The translations under genes and the position numbers were made by a program. Positions 5,823 through 13,889 of a stretch of 21,402 bases of DNA are shown here, in pieces; position 1 is the stretch's first letter; each line of letters opens with the position of its first letter. The DNA comes from Gammaproteobacteria bacterium UBA3067 (lineage in GTDB: Bacteria > Pseudomonadota > Gammaproteobacteria > Pseudomonadales > UBA3067): contig DFBZ01000100.1 in assembly GCA_002366835.1 (NCBI GenBank), forward strand, positions 1 to 21,402, given 5' to 3'. A model generated the notes under the pieces. It was not told where the DNA came from. It worked only from the letters and a program-made list of their open reading frames with translations, and ran no database searches.

Positions 5823-7049
5823 TTAAATAGCATTCCCCATCTGGAATATCGGCAGATACATGGCAATCAAAAGCCCACCAACCAGCACACCCAATACCGA
5901 CATAATAAGCGGTTCCAACATCGACGTTAAACCATCCACCGCATTATCCACTTCGTCTTCATAATAACTGGCAACTTTATCAAGCATCGTCTCCAGCGCG
6001 CCCGATTCCTCACCGATGGCAGTCATTTGCACGGCCATGGCGGGGAAAACCCCTGATGTGCGCATGGCTTGCTGTAGCTGTGTCCCCGCAGTGACTTCAT
6101 CACGCACTTTATAAATAGCCTCCTCGTAAACAGAATTACCTGAAGCACGCGCCACAGTTTCTAATGCTTCCACTAGGGGAACACCCGCAGCAAAGGTGGT
6201 GGAAAGGGTTCGAGCAAAGCGAGCAACAACCGCCTTATTAAGAATGTCTCCCATCACCGGAAGTTTTAAGGAAATCCGGTCAAGGAAGGCGTTAAACTCC
6301 TTGGATTTACCCTTTGCCTGTTTAAATGCGTAAGCCATAACAAAAAATACAGCAAGTGATGGTAACCACCAAGCCTGAACAAATTCAGAAATATCGAGAA
6401 CAAAGCGTGTAAAGGCGGGCAGCTCGGCACCGAAACCCGCAAAAAGCTCCTCAAAAACCGGAACAACCTTTATCAATAATATCCCAGTGACCACCATCGC
6501 AACCACGACAACCGAGATGGGATACTTAATCGCTTTTTTTATCTTAGCCTTAAGGGCTTCTGTTTTCTCTTTATACGTAGCAATTCGATCCAGCATTTGT
6601 TCCAAGGCACCTGACTGCTCACCTGACTCAATTAAGTTGCACACCAAAGAGTCAAACTCCATCGGGTGGGATCGTAAAGAACTTGCCAGGGTAGACCCAC
6701 CTTCAATCTCTATTTTAACTTGCTGAAGAAGCTCCTTCATCGAAGGGTTTTCCAAACCGTCGGTCACAATGTCGAAGGATTGCACCACCGGCACACCCGC
6801 TTTCATCATGGTTGCCAGCTGACGTAAAAATACCGAAATATCCTTCGGTGTGATTTTTTGCTTTCCGCCACCAAATAAAGGTTTGGCCTTTTTGCGCACC
6901 GCTGTTGCAGCAATACCCTGGCTACGAAGCTGTGCTTTAACCATCGCGGGAGATGCAGCCATGGTTTCGCCTTTGACCTTATTGCCACGTTTATCCTTTC
7001 CCTGCCAGGTGAAGGTAGGGGGGGTAACTACTTTTGTTGCTGTTGCCAT
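5823..7049 (-). CDS. pilC: PilC, type IV pilus inner-membrane platform protein
   Basis: PilC is the polytopic platform on which the PilB ATPase acts during pilus assembly. The 408 residues contain two GspF/T2SSF domains. The first is introduced by KDISVFLRQLATMMKAGVPVVQSF with SGEQSGALEQMLDRIATYKEK. The second has LARTLSTTF-like sequence (FARTLSTTFAAGVPLVEALE), then IGEESGALETMLDKVASYYEDEVD and a final hydrophobic segment ending LIAMYLPIFQMGNAI. An N-terminal FTWQGKDKRGNKVKGE segment is typical. It starts two bases after the pilB stop, so the two are co-transcribed and probably coupled. Downstream, pilD is displaced by the repeat array and the IS110 element. Confidence 0.97.
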   Translation of the reverse strand: MATATKVVTPPTFTWQGKDKRGNKVKGETMAASPAMVKAQLRSQGIAATAVRKKAKPLFGGGKQKITPKDISVFLRQLATMMKAGVPVVQSFDIVTDGLENPSMKELLQQVKIEIEGGSTLASSLRSHPMEFDSLVCNLIESGEQSGALEQMLDRIATYKEKTEALKAKIKKAIKYPISVVVVAMVVTGILLIKVVPVFEELFAGFGAELPAFTRFVLDISEFVQAWWLPSLAVFFVMAYAFKQAKGKSKEFNAFLDRISLKLPVMGDILNKAVVARFARTLSTTFAAGVPLVEALETVARASGNSVYEEAIYKVRDEVTAGTQLQQAMRTSGVFPAMAVQMTAIGEESGALETMLDKVASYYEDEVDNAVDGLTSMLEPLIMSVLGVLVGGLLIAMYLPIFQMGNAI

Positions 7050-7051
7050 AA

Positions 7052-8776
7052 CTAGTGACCTGTTGTTACACGATTAACTTCTGCCAGGCTGGTAACGCCA
7101 GCTTTAACCTTATCCAGGCCTGACCTTCTTAAATCATTAAAACCTTCTTTTTTGGCTTGGTCGGCAATCTCAATGGAGTTGCCATCCGCCATAATAATAC
7201 GACCGATGCCGTCGGTAATTTTAACCACTTCATAAATACCGACACGTCCTTTATAGCCATCGCCACCGCAAACGTCGCAGCCCCTTGGCTCGTAGATGGT
7301 TAAACCAGGAATCTCCTCGTCCGTAAAACCCATCTCCAGCAAGGACTCTTTCGGCACATCCACTGCCTGTTTGCATTCTCCGCACAAACGTCGTGCTAGA
7401 CGCTGGGCAATAATCAGTGCCACCGATGTGGCAATATTAAAAGATGGCACCCCCATATTCCGTAAACGGGTCAGGGTTTCTGGCGCACTGTTAGTATGAA
7501 GTGTAGACAAAACCAAGTGACCCGTTTGGGCAGCCTTCACAGCAATTTCTGCCGTTTCAAGATCTCGAATCTCACCCACCATCACCACATCAGGATCTTG
7601 GCGTAAAAATGCGCGTAATGCAGAACCAAAATCCAGCCCCACTTTATTGTTAACGTTCACCTGGTTAATGCCTTCCAGGTTGATTTCCACCGGGTCTTCC
7701 GCCGTAGAAATATTGGTTTCTTCCGTATTGAGGATATTTAAGCCAGTGTAAAGAGAAACAGTTTTACCACTACCTGTTGGCCCAGTAACTAGAATCATGC
7801 CTTGGGGTTTTTCAAGCGCCTCCATATAAAGGGCTTTTTGCTCATCCTCATAACCCAGGGCATCAATGCCCAGTTTGGCGGCATCGGCATCCAATATACG
7901 TAATACCACCTTCTCGCCCCAAATGGTGGGTAAGGTGTTAACACGAAAATCGATGGATCGGGATTTTGAAAGCTTGAGCTTGATCCGGCCATCTTGTGGA
8001 ACACGGCGTTCGGAAATATCCATCTGTGACATAACTTTTAAACGCGCAGATAAACGTGGCGCAAGGTTTTTTGGCGGACTAGCCACTTCCTTGAGAATGC
8101 CGTCTGTCCTTAAGCGTACGCGGTAACGCTTCTCATAGGGTTCGAAATGAATATCGGATGCGCCGATCTTGATGGCATCAAGCAAGACCTTGTTAACGAA
8201 ACGCACGATGGGTGCATCATCACCGCCATCGGACTTTCCGTCGTCATCGTCGGTGGCCTCGCCACCCTCCATATCGAGGTTGTCGAGGTCTGTATCCTCG
8301 AATTCGTCCATGGATGTATCTTGTTTGGTGAGCAGGCGTTCAATGGCGTCGCGGAGTTTATCTTCCTCCGCGAGAATGGATTCAGTGCTGATCCCCGTCT
8401 GGAATTTAATTTCATCCAGTGCCTGAAGATTGGTTGGATCAGACACTGCAACAAAAAGCCGGTTGCCTCGGTGGAAAAGCGGCAGTACGTGGTGCTTGAG
8501 AATCAGGTTCTGTTTAACGAGGTCGCCGGGAATCACCTCTGTGTCGATAACGGATAAATCCATCAGGGGTACACCAAACTCGTCCGCCGCAGCCGTGGCA
8601 ATATCGAAGGCACTGACCAGCTTCTTTTGTACAAGATGGGTAACAAAAGGTATCTTTTCTTTCTGGGACTCCTGAGTGGCCCCTTGGGCCGCCTCAATAT
8701 CGATAAAGCCATCCGCCACCAAGCGTTTCGCCAGCCCGCTAAGGTTATTCCCTGATCCTGCAGATATAATCGCCAT
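7052..8776 (-). CDS. pilB: PilB, type IV pilus extension ATPase
   Basis: PilB is the cytoplasmic hexameric ATPase that drives pilin polymerisation. In 574 residues it has an N-terminal MshEN-type region (about 1-150), an acidic linker (about 155-187), and the GspE core. Walker A is GPTGSGKT (332-339), the Asp box lies around STAEDPVEI (357-365), Walker B is DPDVVMVGEIRD (394-405), and a His box is STLHTN (424-429). A zinc site is C465-x2-C468 and C500-x2-C503. The start ATG has only a weak AAAG upstream. Divergent from pilA across an 808-bp region; no strong sigma-70 promoter is evident upstream of it. Confidence 0.98.
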   Translation of the reverse strand: MAIISAGSGNNLSGLAKRLVADGFIDIEAAQGATQESQKEKIPFVTHLVQKKLVSAFDIATAAADEFGVPLMDLSVIDTEVIPGDLVKQNLILKHHVLPLFHRGNRLFVAVSDPTNLQALDEIKFQTGISTESILAEEDKLRDAIERLLTKQDTSMDEFEDTDLDNLDMEGGEATDDDDGKSDGGDDAPIVRFVNKVLLDAIKIGASDIHFEPYEKRYRVRLRTDGILKEVASPPKNLAPRLSARLKVMSQMDISERRVPQDGRIKLKLSKSRSIDFRVNTLPTIWGEKVVLRILDADAAKLGIDALGYEDEQKALYMEALEKPQGMILVTGPTGSGKTVSLYTGLNILNTEETNISTAEDPVEINLEGINQVNVNNKVGLDFGSALRAFLRQDPDVVMVGEIRDLETAEIAVKAAQTGHLVLSTLHTNSAPETLTRLRNMGVPSFNIATSVALIIAQRLARRLCGECKQAVDVPKESLLEMGFTDEEIPGLTIYEPRGCDVCGGDGYKGRVGIYEVVKITDGIGRIIMADGNSIEIADQAKKEGFNDLRRSGLDKVKAGVTSLAEVNRVTTGH

Positions 8777-8949
8777 CTTTATGAAAATTCGCTATTTTTG
8801 GTTAATTTAGTGTAAATAAAGAAAAAACGTATTTTCCGCTTCTTTAATAAGCGTAGCAATAATTTCTTTTTAACGCCGAGCAGAAGTGTCGCCTTTGGTT
8901 GATATGTAAACAGCACCATGCCAACAAGCTTCACCCTAGCTCACCCCAT

Positions 8950-9042
8950 GTAGCTTGGGTCGAGCGTAGCGAAATCCAACAACCCCACCTTTAAGCACCG
9001 CCTTTGCAACCTACCAAGATGTTGGGCTTCCCTACGCCCTAG
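8950..9042. repeat. Inverted pair of REP-like copies upstream of pilB/pilA
   Basis: A plus-orientation copy starts with GTAG at 8950 and continues CTTGGGTCGAGCGTAGCGAAATCCAAC. A degenerate copy in the opposite orientation lies at about 9021-9042 (GTTGGGCTTCCCTACGCCCTAG). They resemble the two inverted heads of the composite units near pilC, with a shorter, unrelated spacer. Confidence 0.65.
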
Positions 9043-9140
9043 GCCTCTGTTCCTGACTCGGCTCTACCAGTTCCGCCCATGGATGCAGGAGGTACGGTTC
9101 CAAGGACGGAACTGGTAGAGCCGAGTCAGGAACAGAGGCC
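9042..9140. repeat. Perfect 34-bp inverted repeat with 31-bp spacer
   Basis: Bases 9042-9075 and 9107-9140 are exact reverse complements (outer ends GGCCTCTGTTCC and GGAACAGAGGCC). The 31-bp loop contains CATGGATGCAGGAGGTA, which also occurs at 3856-3872. Relative to that other copy, 9095-9142 is 48 extra bases that include the whole right arm. Transcripts would form a very stable hairpin. It is followed by no T-tract, so it is not a canonical terminator. It lies about 300 bp upstream of the pilA promoter. Confidence 0.9.
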
Positions 9141-9448
9141 GAGAGCAACGTATGGAGCAGATGCCGAGAACGAAGCTAAACCAAACAATACTCAAAGGGG
9201 CGTCACATAAATCTATAACGACACAAATGAGAACAAGTTCACAAATTTAACGAGACACAGTAGCGGGTGACAAGATTGGTCACTTTCTAAACTGTATAAG
9301 AGTGACAAATAAAGTCAGGGTGGTGTCTAGTAGGCCTGCCCTTATGGGATAGAGGGCAATAAGGCAAAACTAAATGAGTAAGCCATTATGACCACACAAA
9401 CAATAACTTATAAAATAAACCCAAAAAACAGTAGTGCTTCGTGGCAGC
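9141..9448. other. pilA upstream regulatory region, no gene seen
   Basis: This stretch holds three GTGTC motifs (minus-strand at 9220-9224 and 9254-9258, plus-strand at 9323-9327), the half-site reported for PilR binding upstream of Pseudomonas pilA. Also GTGAC/GTCAC flanks 9267-9283. Since a sigma-54 promoter needs an upstream activator, these are candidate PilR sites; the motif is short and could occur by chance. Confidence 0.35.
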
Positions 9449-9465
9449 TTGGCACAGCCTGTGCC
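9449..9465 (+). promoter_or_regulatory. Sigma-54 promoter for pilA
   Basis: TTGGCAC-AGCCT-GTGCC carries GG at 9451-9452 and GC at 9463-9464 with exactly 10 bases between, the fixed -24/-12 spacing of RpoN promoters. Transcription would start near 9476, giving a pilA leader of about 109 nt. pilA transcription by RpoN with PilS/PilR is established in Pseudomonas. The core is also a perfect odd palindrome (GGCACAG-C-CTGTGCC), so a hairpin or protein-binding role is an alternative. Confidence 0.75.
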
Positions 9466-9584
9466 ATAGTTATTCCACGGCTTTGGAAATGGTTTGTTAA
9501 GTAAACCGGCATTACCCGGGAGGGCAATATGCAAACCAGCTAAAGTCCTCCCAAAACTTATATTTTTTTAATCGGAGTAACATT

Positions 9585-10016
9585 ATGAAAAAAGTACAAC
9601 AAGGTTTTACCTTAATTGAATTGATGATCGTGGTAGCGATCATCGGTATTTTAGCTGCAGTAGCGATTCCTGCTTATCAGGATTATACCGTTAGAGCGAA
9701 AATGGCAGAAGGTTTATCTTTGGCTTCACCAGCTAAGGTCGGTGTTGCGGAGTTTTGGTCCTCTGAAGGTGGTTTGCCATCAACAAATGGCAGTGTGGGT
9801 CTTCCTACCAGTACAAGTATCGTTGGTAATTCAATTAGATCAGTTGCTGTTGGCAACAGCGGTGTCATCACCATAACTACAGCGGGCACTGGTCTGCCAG
9901 CAGCAGTGGCAGGGGATAATTTTACGCTAACTCCTACCGCATCGGTGGGTGGGTTAGTATGGGTATGCGCTTCGGGTAATATTGATTCAAAATATTTGCC
10001 CTCTGAATGTAGATAG
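9585..10016 (+). CDS. pilA: Type IVa major pilin PilA
   Basis: The precursor has 143 residues with a short leader MKKVQQG cut before Phe8, giving mature FTLIELMIVVAIIGILAAVAIPAYQDY with the essential Glu at mature position 5 and the long hydrophobic N-terminal helix that packs the pilus core. The C-terminal disulfide loop is C128-C142. The protein ends in Arg, so the terminal-Ser glycosylation used by TfpO-type pilins cannot apply. Thr/Ser-rich stretches (GLPTSTSIVG, ITITTAGTG) could be internal modification sites; this is an inference. GGAGT lies eight bases before the ATG. The gene has its own sigma-54 promoter and terminator and is divergent from pilB. Confidence 0.98.
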   Translation: MKKVQQGFTLIELMIVVAIIGILAAVAIPAYQDYTVRAKMAEGLSLASPAKVGVAEFWSSEGGLPSTNGSVGLPTSTSIVGNSIRSVAVGNSGVITITTAGTGLPAAVAGDNFTLTPTASVGGLVWVCASGNIDSKYLPSECR

Positions 10017-10036
10017 AAATAGATAAATAGACGAAT

Positions 10037-10064
10037 AAAAAAGCCCATATTTATGGGCTTTTTT
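10037..10064 (+). terminator. Intrinsic terminator of pilA
   Basis: The stem GCCCATA (10043-10049) and TATGGGC (10052-10058) with a 2-base apparent loop is followed by six T (10059-10064) and preceded by six A, so the stem can extend and also work in the other direction. It lies 20 bases after the pilA stop and separates highly expressed pilA from the downstream GT-C gene. Confidence 0.92.
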
Positions 10065-10091
10065 GATTTCTAAATAGAAATAATTTCAAGA

Positions 10092-12056
10092 GTGCGAAAT
10101 GTGAACTGGAGCTTAAATATACCCGATCGCAAAAGTAGAGAAGTTATTAGCACAGCTGTTATATTTTTGTTTTTTTTTGGACTTGGTTTGTGGGTATATT
10201 TACCGAGTTTAGATGGTGGTTTTCTATTTGATGATATGTCAAATTTGACACCTATAAGCAAGCATGGTGGTGTGATAGATAGGCCAACCTTGCTTGCATT
10301 TTTAACCTCTGGCCAAGGATTTCCGGGAAGGTCACTAAGTCTGTTTAGTTTTTTGCTCGATGGCAACAGCTGGCCGTTGGACGCTAGAACAATGAAGATG
10401 ACCAGCTTAAAATTACATCTTCTAGCAGGTGTACTGATATTTTGGCTGTCTTGGTTAAGTTCTGCGTATTTGTTTGATCCAAAGCCTTCTTCGAGAGTGC
10501 AGCGGATATGGTTTGCTGGTTTATTAGCAATGCTGTGGCTGCTTAACCCATATCAGGTGTCGACGGTTAGCTATATCGTTCAGCGTATGACTGTTCTGTC
10601 AACAATTTTTGTTCTTGCTGGCTTGATAAGTTTTGTTAAAGGGCGCGAGCTGTTACAGAAAAACGTTTCCAGGGGTATTGTTTTGGCTTCTTTGGGAATT
10701 GTTTGGTTTGGAGTGTTAGCTGTTCTTTCGAAAGAAAATGGCGTATTAATTTGTGTATTCGCATTGCTGTTTGAAAAATTTCTATTCGACGAAGAAGCAT
10801 TAAGTGATAAGACAAAGAAAGCTTGGACTATTTGGAAAATTTGTATCCTTTGGCTGCCATTAATTCTATTGGCAGTCTATTTTATATACAAGTATGATTT
10901 TTTTACGACTGGTTATGAGTTAAGAACATTTTCTGTTTCTGAAAGATTGTTGACCCAGTCGCGAATTTTATTTCTTTACGTGCAAGATATTTTGCTACCC
11001 TCTTTAAAGGGAACTGGCTTGTTCAGTTTTAACCAACCTGTTTCAACAGGCCTATTGTCACCGATAAGCACACTATTTTCGATTATTGGTATTATTGTAG
11101 CTTGCGTAGGCAGCTATTTAATTCGGCATAGGATGCCCTTGGTTTCGCTAGGTGTCTTGTTTTTTTTTGCAGGGCATCTATTGGAGTCAACAGTGATACC
11201 TCTAGAGATGTATTTTGAACATAGAAATTATTTGCCACAATATGGTATTTGGTTGGCACTATGTTCCTTTCTAGTCTATTTATCTAATAGGAACTCGACG
11301 TATAAAAAGCCAATGACTGCTTTGGTTTGTGTTTGTATTTTAGTGTTCAGTGGGATTGCTCATGTGCGGAGTCAACTTTGGGGAAATGCACCGCTGATGT
11401 CAAAAGTTTGGTATGAAAATAATATCTCGGTAAGAACTGGTTTGCTCTATTCGTCCCAACTGGTATCTGTAGGGCAAGTGTCTGAGGCAAGATCAGTTCT
11501 TTTAGAAGTGTCGGCTATTAATCCCCAGTCTTTAGCGTCAAGGCTCTCATTGGCTGTTATTGATTGCCAAGTAACGCAAAAAGGGTTCAAGGCTGAAGAG
11601 TATGAATTGTTGGCAAAAACGGCGCCGATTGAAGCTGCAGCACAAGAAGCGATAGGTATTTTTAGCGAAATGCTATCTAGTGGGAAAGCTTGTAAAGGAC
11701 TGACCATTGATGCGCTTCATAACATTACGCTAAACTATACGACAAACCCATATTATCTAGGATATCCAGAAGCAATTTCAAATCTATATGCATTTTTGTC
11801 AGACTTGGAGTTTGGGAAAAGAAATCTCGACGGTGTAATGTTGTATCGTGATAAAGCCTGTGAATATTTTTGTACGCCACGTATCAGGTATGAGCAAGCA
11901 ATGTTTTTACATACTGCTGGTTTGAATAGAGAAGCGATAGATCATCTTAAGAAGGCGGATTTATTGCATGGTCGATATAGCCAGTTAAAAGATCCGCATT
12001 TATCTGAGCAAATTGAGAGCGCAAGAAAATTGTTAGTGACACCTAAGCTGATGTAG
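10092..12056 (+). CDS. GT-C-fold-like multi-membrane glycosyltransferase with C-terminal TPR-like region
   Basis: The protein has 654 residues: about ten hydrophobic segments up to ~425, then a soluble helical C-terminal region. Motifs suggest the GT-C superfamily of TMTC/PMT-like enzymes: FLFDDMSNL with an Asp pair at 47-48 after the first membrane helix, YIVQRM (161-166), SKENG (213-217) and LEMYFEHRNYLPQYG (371-385). These enzymes use polyprenyl-phosphate sugars and transfer them outside the inner membrane. Placement directly after pilA, with a GT2 polyprenyl-phosphate-type transferase next, makes a pilin-modifying role (functional parallel of TfpW) plausible but unproven. The start is GTG at 10092; GTG at 10101 is possible. 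By eye more A+T-rich than the pil genes. A terminator separates it from pilA. Confidence 0.72.
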   Translation: MRNVNWSLNIPDRKSREVISTAVIFLFFFGLGLWVYLPSLDGGFLFDDMSNLTPISKHGGVIDRPTLLAFLTSGQGFPGRSLSLFSFLLDGNSWPLDARTMKMTSLKLHLLAGVLIFWLSWLSSAYLFDPKPSSRVQRIWFAGLLAMLWLLNPYQVSTVSYIVQRMTVLSTIFVLAGLISFVKGRELLQKNVSRGIVLASLGIVWFGVLAVLSKENGVLICVFALLFEKFLFDEEALSDKTKKAWTIWKICILWLPLILLAVYFIYKYDFFTTGYELRTFSVSERLLTQSRILFLYVQDILLPSLKGTGLFSFNQPVSTGLLSPISTLFSIIGIIVACVGSYLIRHRMPLVSLGVLFFFAGHLLESTVIPLEMYFEHRNYLPQYGIWLALCSFLVYLSNRNSTYKKPMTALVCVCILVFSGIAHVRSQLWGNAPLMSKVWYENNISVRTGLLYSSQLVSVGQVSEARSVLLEVSAINPQSLASRLSLAVIDCQVTQKGFKAEEYELLAKTAPIEAAAQEAIGIFSEMLSSGKACKGLTIDALHNITLNYTTNPYYLGYPEAISNLYAFLSDLEFGKRNLDGVMLYRDKACEYFCTPRIRYEQAMFLHTAGLNREAIDHLKKADLLHGRYSQLKDPHLSEQIESARKLLVTPKLM

Positions 12057-12188
12057 TTAAATAACTACAGTTCCCTTTCTTAGATTCAAACAGGAATATA
12101 CCAGGGATTTTATTCGTAACCATTGTAAATTGTGGACCCATTAAGTTGTTTGACTTTATTGATCTTAGATCTGAGATACAAAAATAAT

Positions 12189-13058
12189 ATGGCAAATGTA
12201 ACTGTAGTAATACCGGCAAAAAATGAAGCCATTAGTTTAGGTGGAATACTCTCTGGTATTTCGGATCTGTACCCTGATTATGAAATAATTGTGGTAAATG
12301 ATGGGTCAACGGATAACACCTCTGATATATGTAAACAGTATTCCGTAAAGGAAATATGTAATCCTTATTCGAAGGGTAACGGCGCGGCGATCAAATCAGG
12401 CGCGCGTGCTGCAAAAGGAGATATATTGGTATTTATGGATGGTGATGGACAGCATCAGCCTAAGGATATTTCTGCTCTGCTTGAAAAACTTTATTCTGGG
12501 TACGATATGGTGGTTGGAGCACGTCAGGGTGCATCATCTCAAGCAAATATTGCCAGAGGGTTGGGGAATAAAATTTACAATCGTTTGGCCAGCTGGATGG
12601 TAGGGCATGAAATTGAAGATTTAACCTCAGGGTTTCGTGCTGTGAGGGCGCGTCGATTCAGAGAGTTTCTATACCTTTACCCCAACGGATTCTCCTACCC
12701 TACAACTAGCACAATGGCATTTTTTAGAGCGGGGTATTCGGTTACTTACCATCCGATCATTGCTTTGAAGAGAGACGGAAAAAGCCATATAAATTTTTTT
12801 CGAGATGGTGTGCGATTTCTTTTGATAATTTTCAAGGTAGGCACCTTATATTCACCGTTAAAATTATTTTTGCCCATCGCGTTGGGCCATTTTATTACGG
12901 GAGGTGTGTATTATTGTTATACGCTTTATGAATTCCACCGTTTTACCAATATGAGTGCGTTATTGTTCACGACATCAGTTTTGATTTTTTTGATTGGATT
13001 GGTCTCTGAACAAATTACTAGTCTGATTTATGCAAAAACCGATTCAGGCCAAAAATAA
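12189..13058 (+). CDS. GT2 family glycosyltransferase, polyprenyl-phosphate sugar synthase type
   Basis: The protein has 289 residues. It begins with the GT-A core VTVVIPAKNEAISLGGIL, NDGSTD (37-42) and the DxD-type motif MDGDGQHQ (83-89), then a GFRAVRARRF segment typical of dolichyl/undecaprenyl-phosphate mannosyl or glucosyl transferases. Two hydrophobic segments at about 225-245 and 252-275 anchor it in the inner membrane. Such enzymes move a sugar from a nucleotide donor to undecaprenyl phosphate in the cytoplasm and would supply a GT-C enzyme, here the preceding gene. ATG at 12189 was chosen because the fold starts there; an in-frame GTG at 12132 would add an unneeded 19-residue extension. 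The 132-bp gap after the previous gene shows no terminator. Confidence 0.88.
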   Translation: MANVTVVIPAKNEAISLGGILSGISDLYPDYEIIVVNDGSTDNTSDICKQYSVKEICNPYSKGNGAAIKSGARAAKGDILVFMDGDGQHQPKDISALLEKLYSGYDMVVGARQGASSQANIARGLGNKIYNRLASWMVGHEIEDLTSGFRAVRARRFREFLYLYPNGFSYPTTSTMAFFRAGYSVTYHPIIALKRDGKSHINFFRDGVRFLLIIFKVGTLYSPLKLFLPIALGHFITGGVYYCYTLYEFHRFTNMSALLFTTSVLIFLIGLVSEQITSLIYAKTDSGQK

Positions 13059-13082
13059 CTTGTTGTTAGGGATGTAATCACA

Positions 13083-13850
13083 TTGATAAGTTTGGTGGAG
13101 CCAAATTCAATAGAAACTGATCCATTTTTCGGTGTATTGGCGTCTGATTTAGGTTGGGCGCCACCGTTAAGATACCTGTAGAGAAGAAGGGTGCTTGCGT
13201 TGCTCGCAAAAATGCCATGCAAATCACTGTTGGAAATAGGCTGCGGCGCCGGGGCCTTGCTCGTTGATTTGTCTCACGCAGGTTTTCATTGCGTTGGTAT
13301 GGAAACCTCGTCACTGACATTGGGAATGGCAGCAGATATTTCCAATGCGAGTGGTGTAAGTCATGATATTTTAAGTTGTCCGGACGACAGCTGGGGTGAA
13401 GCATTTGATACTGTGTGCACCTTTGACGTTCTTGAACAAATTAAAGGTGATGTCGCTGCACTCAGTAACTGAAATAGTTGGATTAAACCAGGGAGAGTAT
13501 CCTGTGTTACCCGTGCCGCCGCACTCATCATGTTTGGTGCTGGTGCTGGTGCTGGTACTGGTGCTGGATGGGCAGTCACTACCGGCGTTGTGAGAGAGTC
13601 GCTTCTTCAGTTGGTAGTCGATCAGGAAATGACAATTGATCATGTGGAGTATCATGGTTTTTTGCCCGCAATTTTGGCATAAACTCTGGGTGCGAGGACT
13701 TATCGTAAGTTAATTAAACAGCGCGTTGAAGCTGTCGATAGAAATACTGCCTCAGCTGAGAATGGGATTGAACGTGCCGTTTATATGAAACAAAGTCATC
13801 TTATTAACTCCAGATCCTTTTTTTGCCAACCATTTCGTCAATTGTTGTAA
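13083..13850 (+). pseudogene. Decayed class I SAM-dependent methyltransferase
   Basis: One frame covers 255 codons with methyltransferase features throughout, but is cut by three internal stops of different kinds: TAG 13179-13181, TGA 13470-13472 and TAA 13680-13682; the last TAA is 13848-13850. Order of features: SIETDPFFGVLASDLGWAPPLRYL before the first stop; motif I KSLLEIGCGAGALL and FDTVCTFDVLEQI before the second; WIKPGR, a Gly/Ala repeat, then RESLLQLVVDQEMTIDHVEYHGF before the third; then HLINSRSFFCQPF. No frameshift is needed. The best open fragment is 13191-13472 (93 residues). The start is uncertain (TTG at 13083 or further upstream). It lies 24 bp after the GT2 gene, so was probably once part of the same operon. 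Confidence 0.8.
13536..13568 (+). repeat. GGTGCT hexanucleotide microsatellite inside the methyltransferase pseudogene
   Basis: Five consecutive hexamers GGTGCT (one reads GGTACT) encode Gly-Ala repeats in the ancestral frame, followed by GGA-TGG. The position corresponds to the region after the VLKPGG-type motif, where family members have no such repeat. Confidence 0.85.
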
Positions 13851-13889
13851 TTTCATGTCTTTATTTATTTCAAAATATACGGAATTAGC

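Noticed and set aside
8147..8557. Plus-strand reading frames within pilB
   Set aside because: They are antisense shadows of the conserved PilB coding sequence and have no start signals or family motifs.
9388..9504. Small 38-residue reading frame upstream of pilA
   Set aside because: It overlaps the sigma-54 promoter, has a poor ribosome binding site and no recognisable family features.
8777..9584. A tRNA gene near pilA, as seen in Pseudomonas
   Set aside because: No cloverleaf-like pattern with a GTTCRA-type T-arm and matching acceptor stem was found. The strong hairpin at 9042-9140 is a perfect inverted repeat without tRNA features.
13371..13655. Minus-strand frames with Ser-Thr or Pro-Ala repeats
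   Set aside because: They are the antisense of the GGTGCT hexamer repeat within the plus-strand methyltransferase pseudogene.
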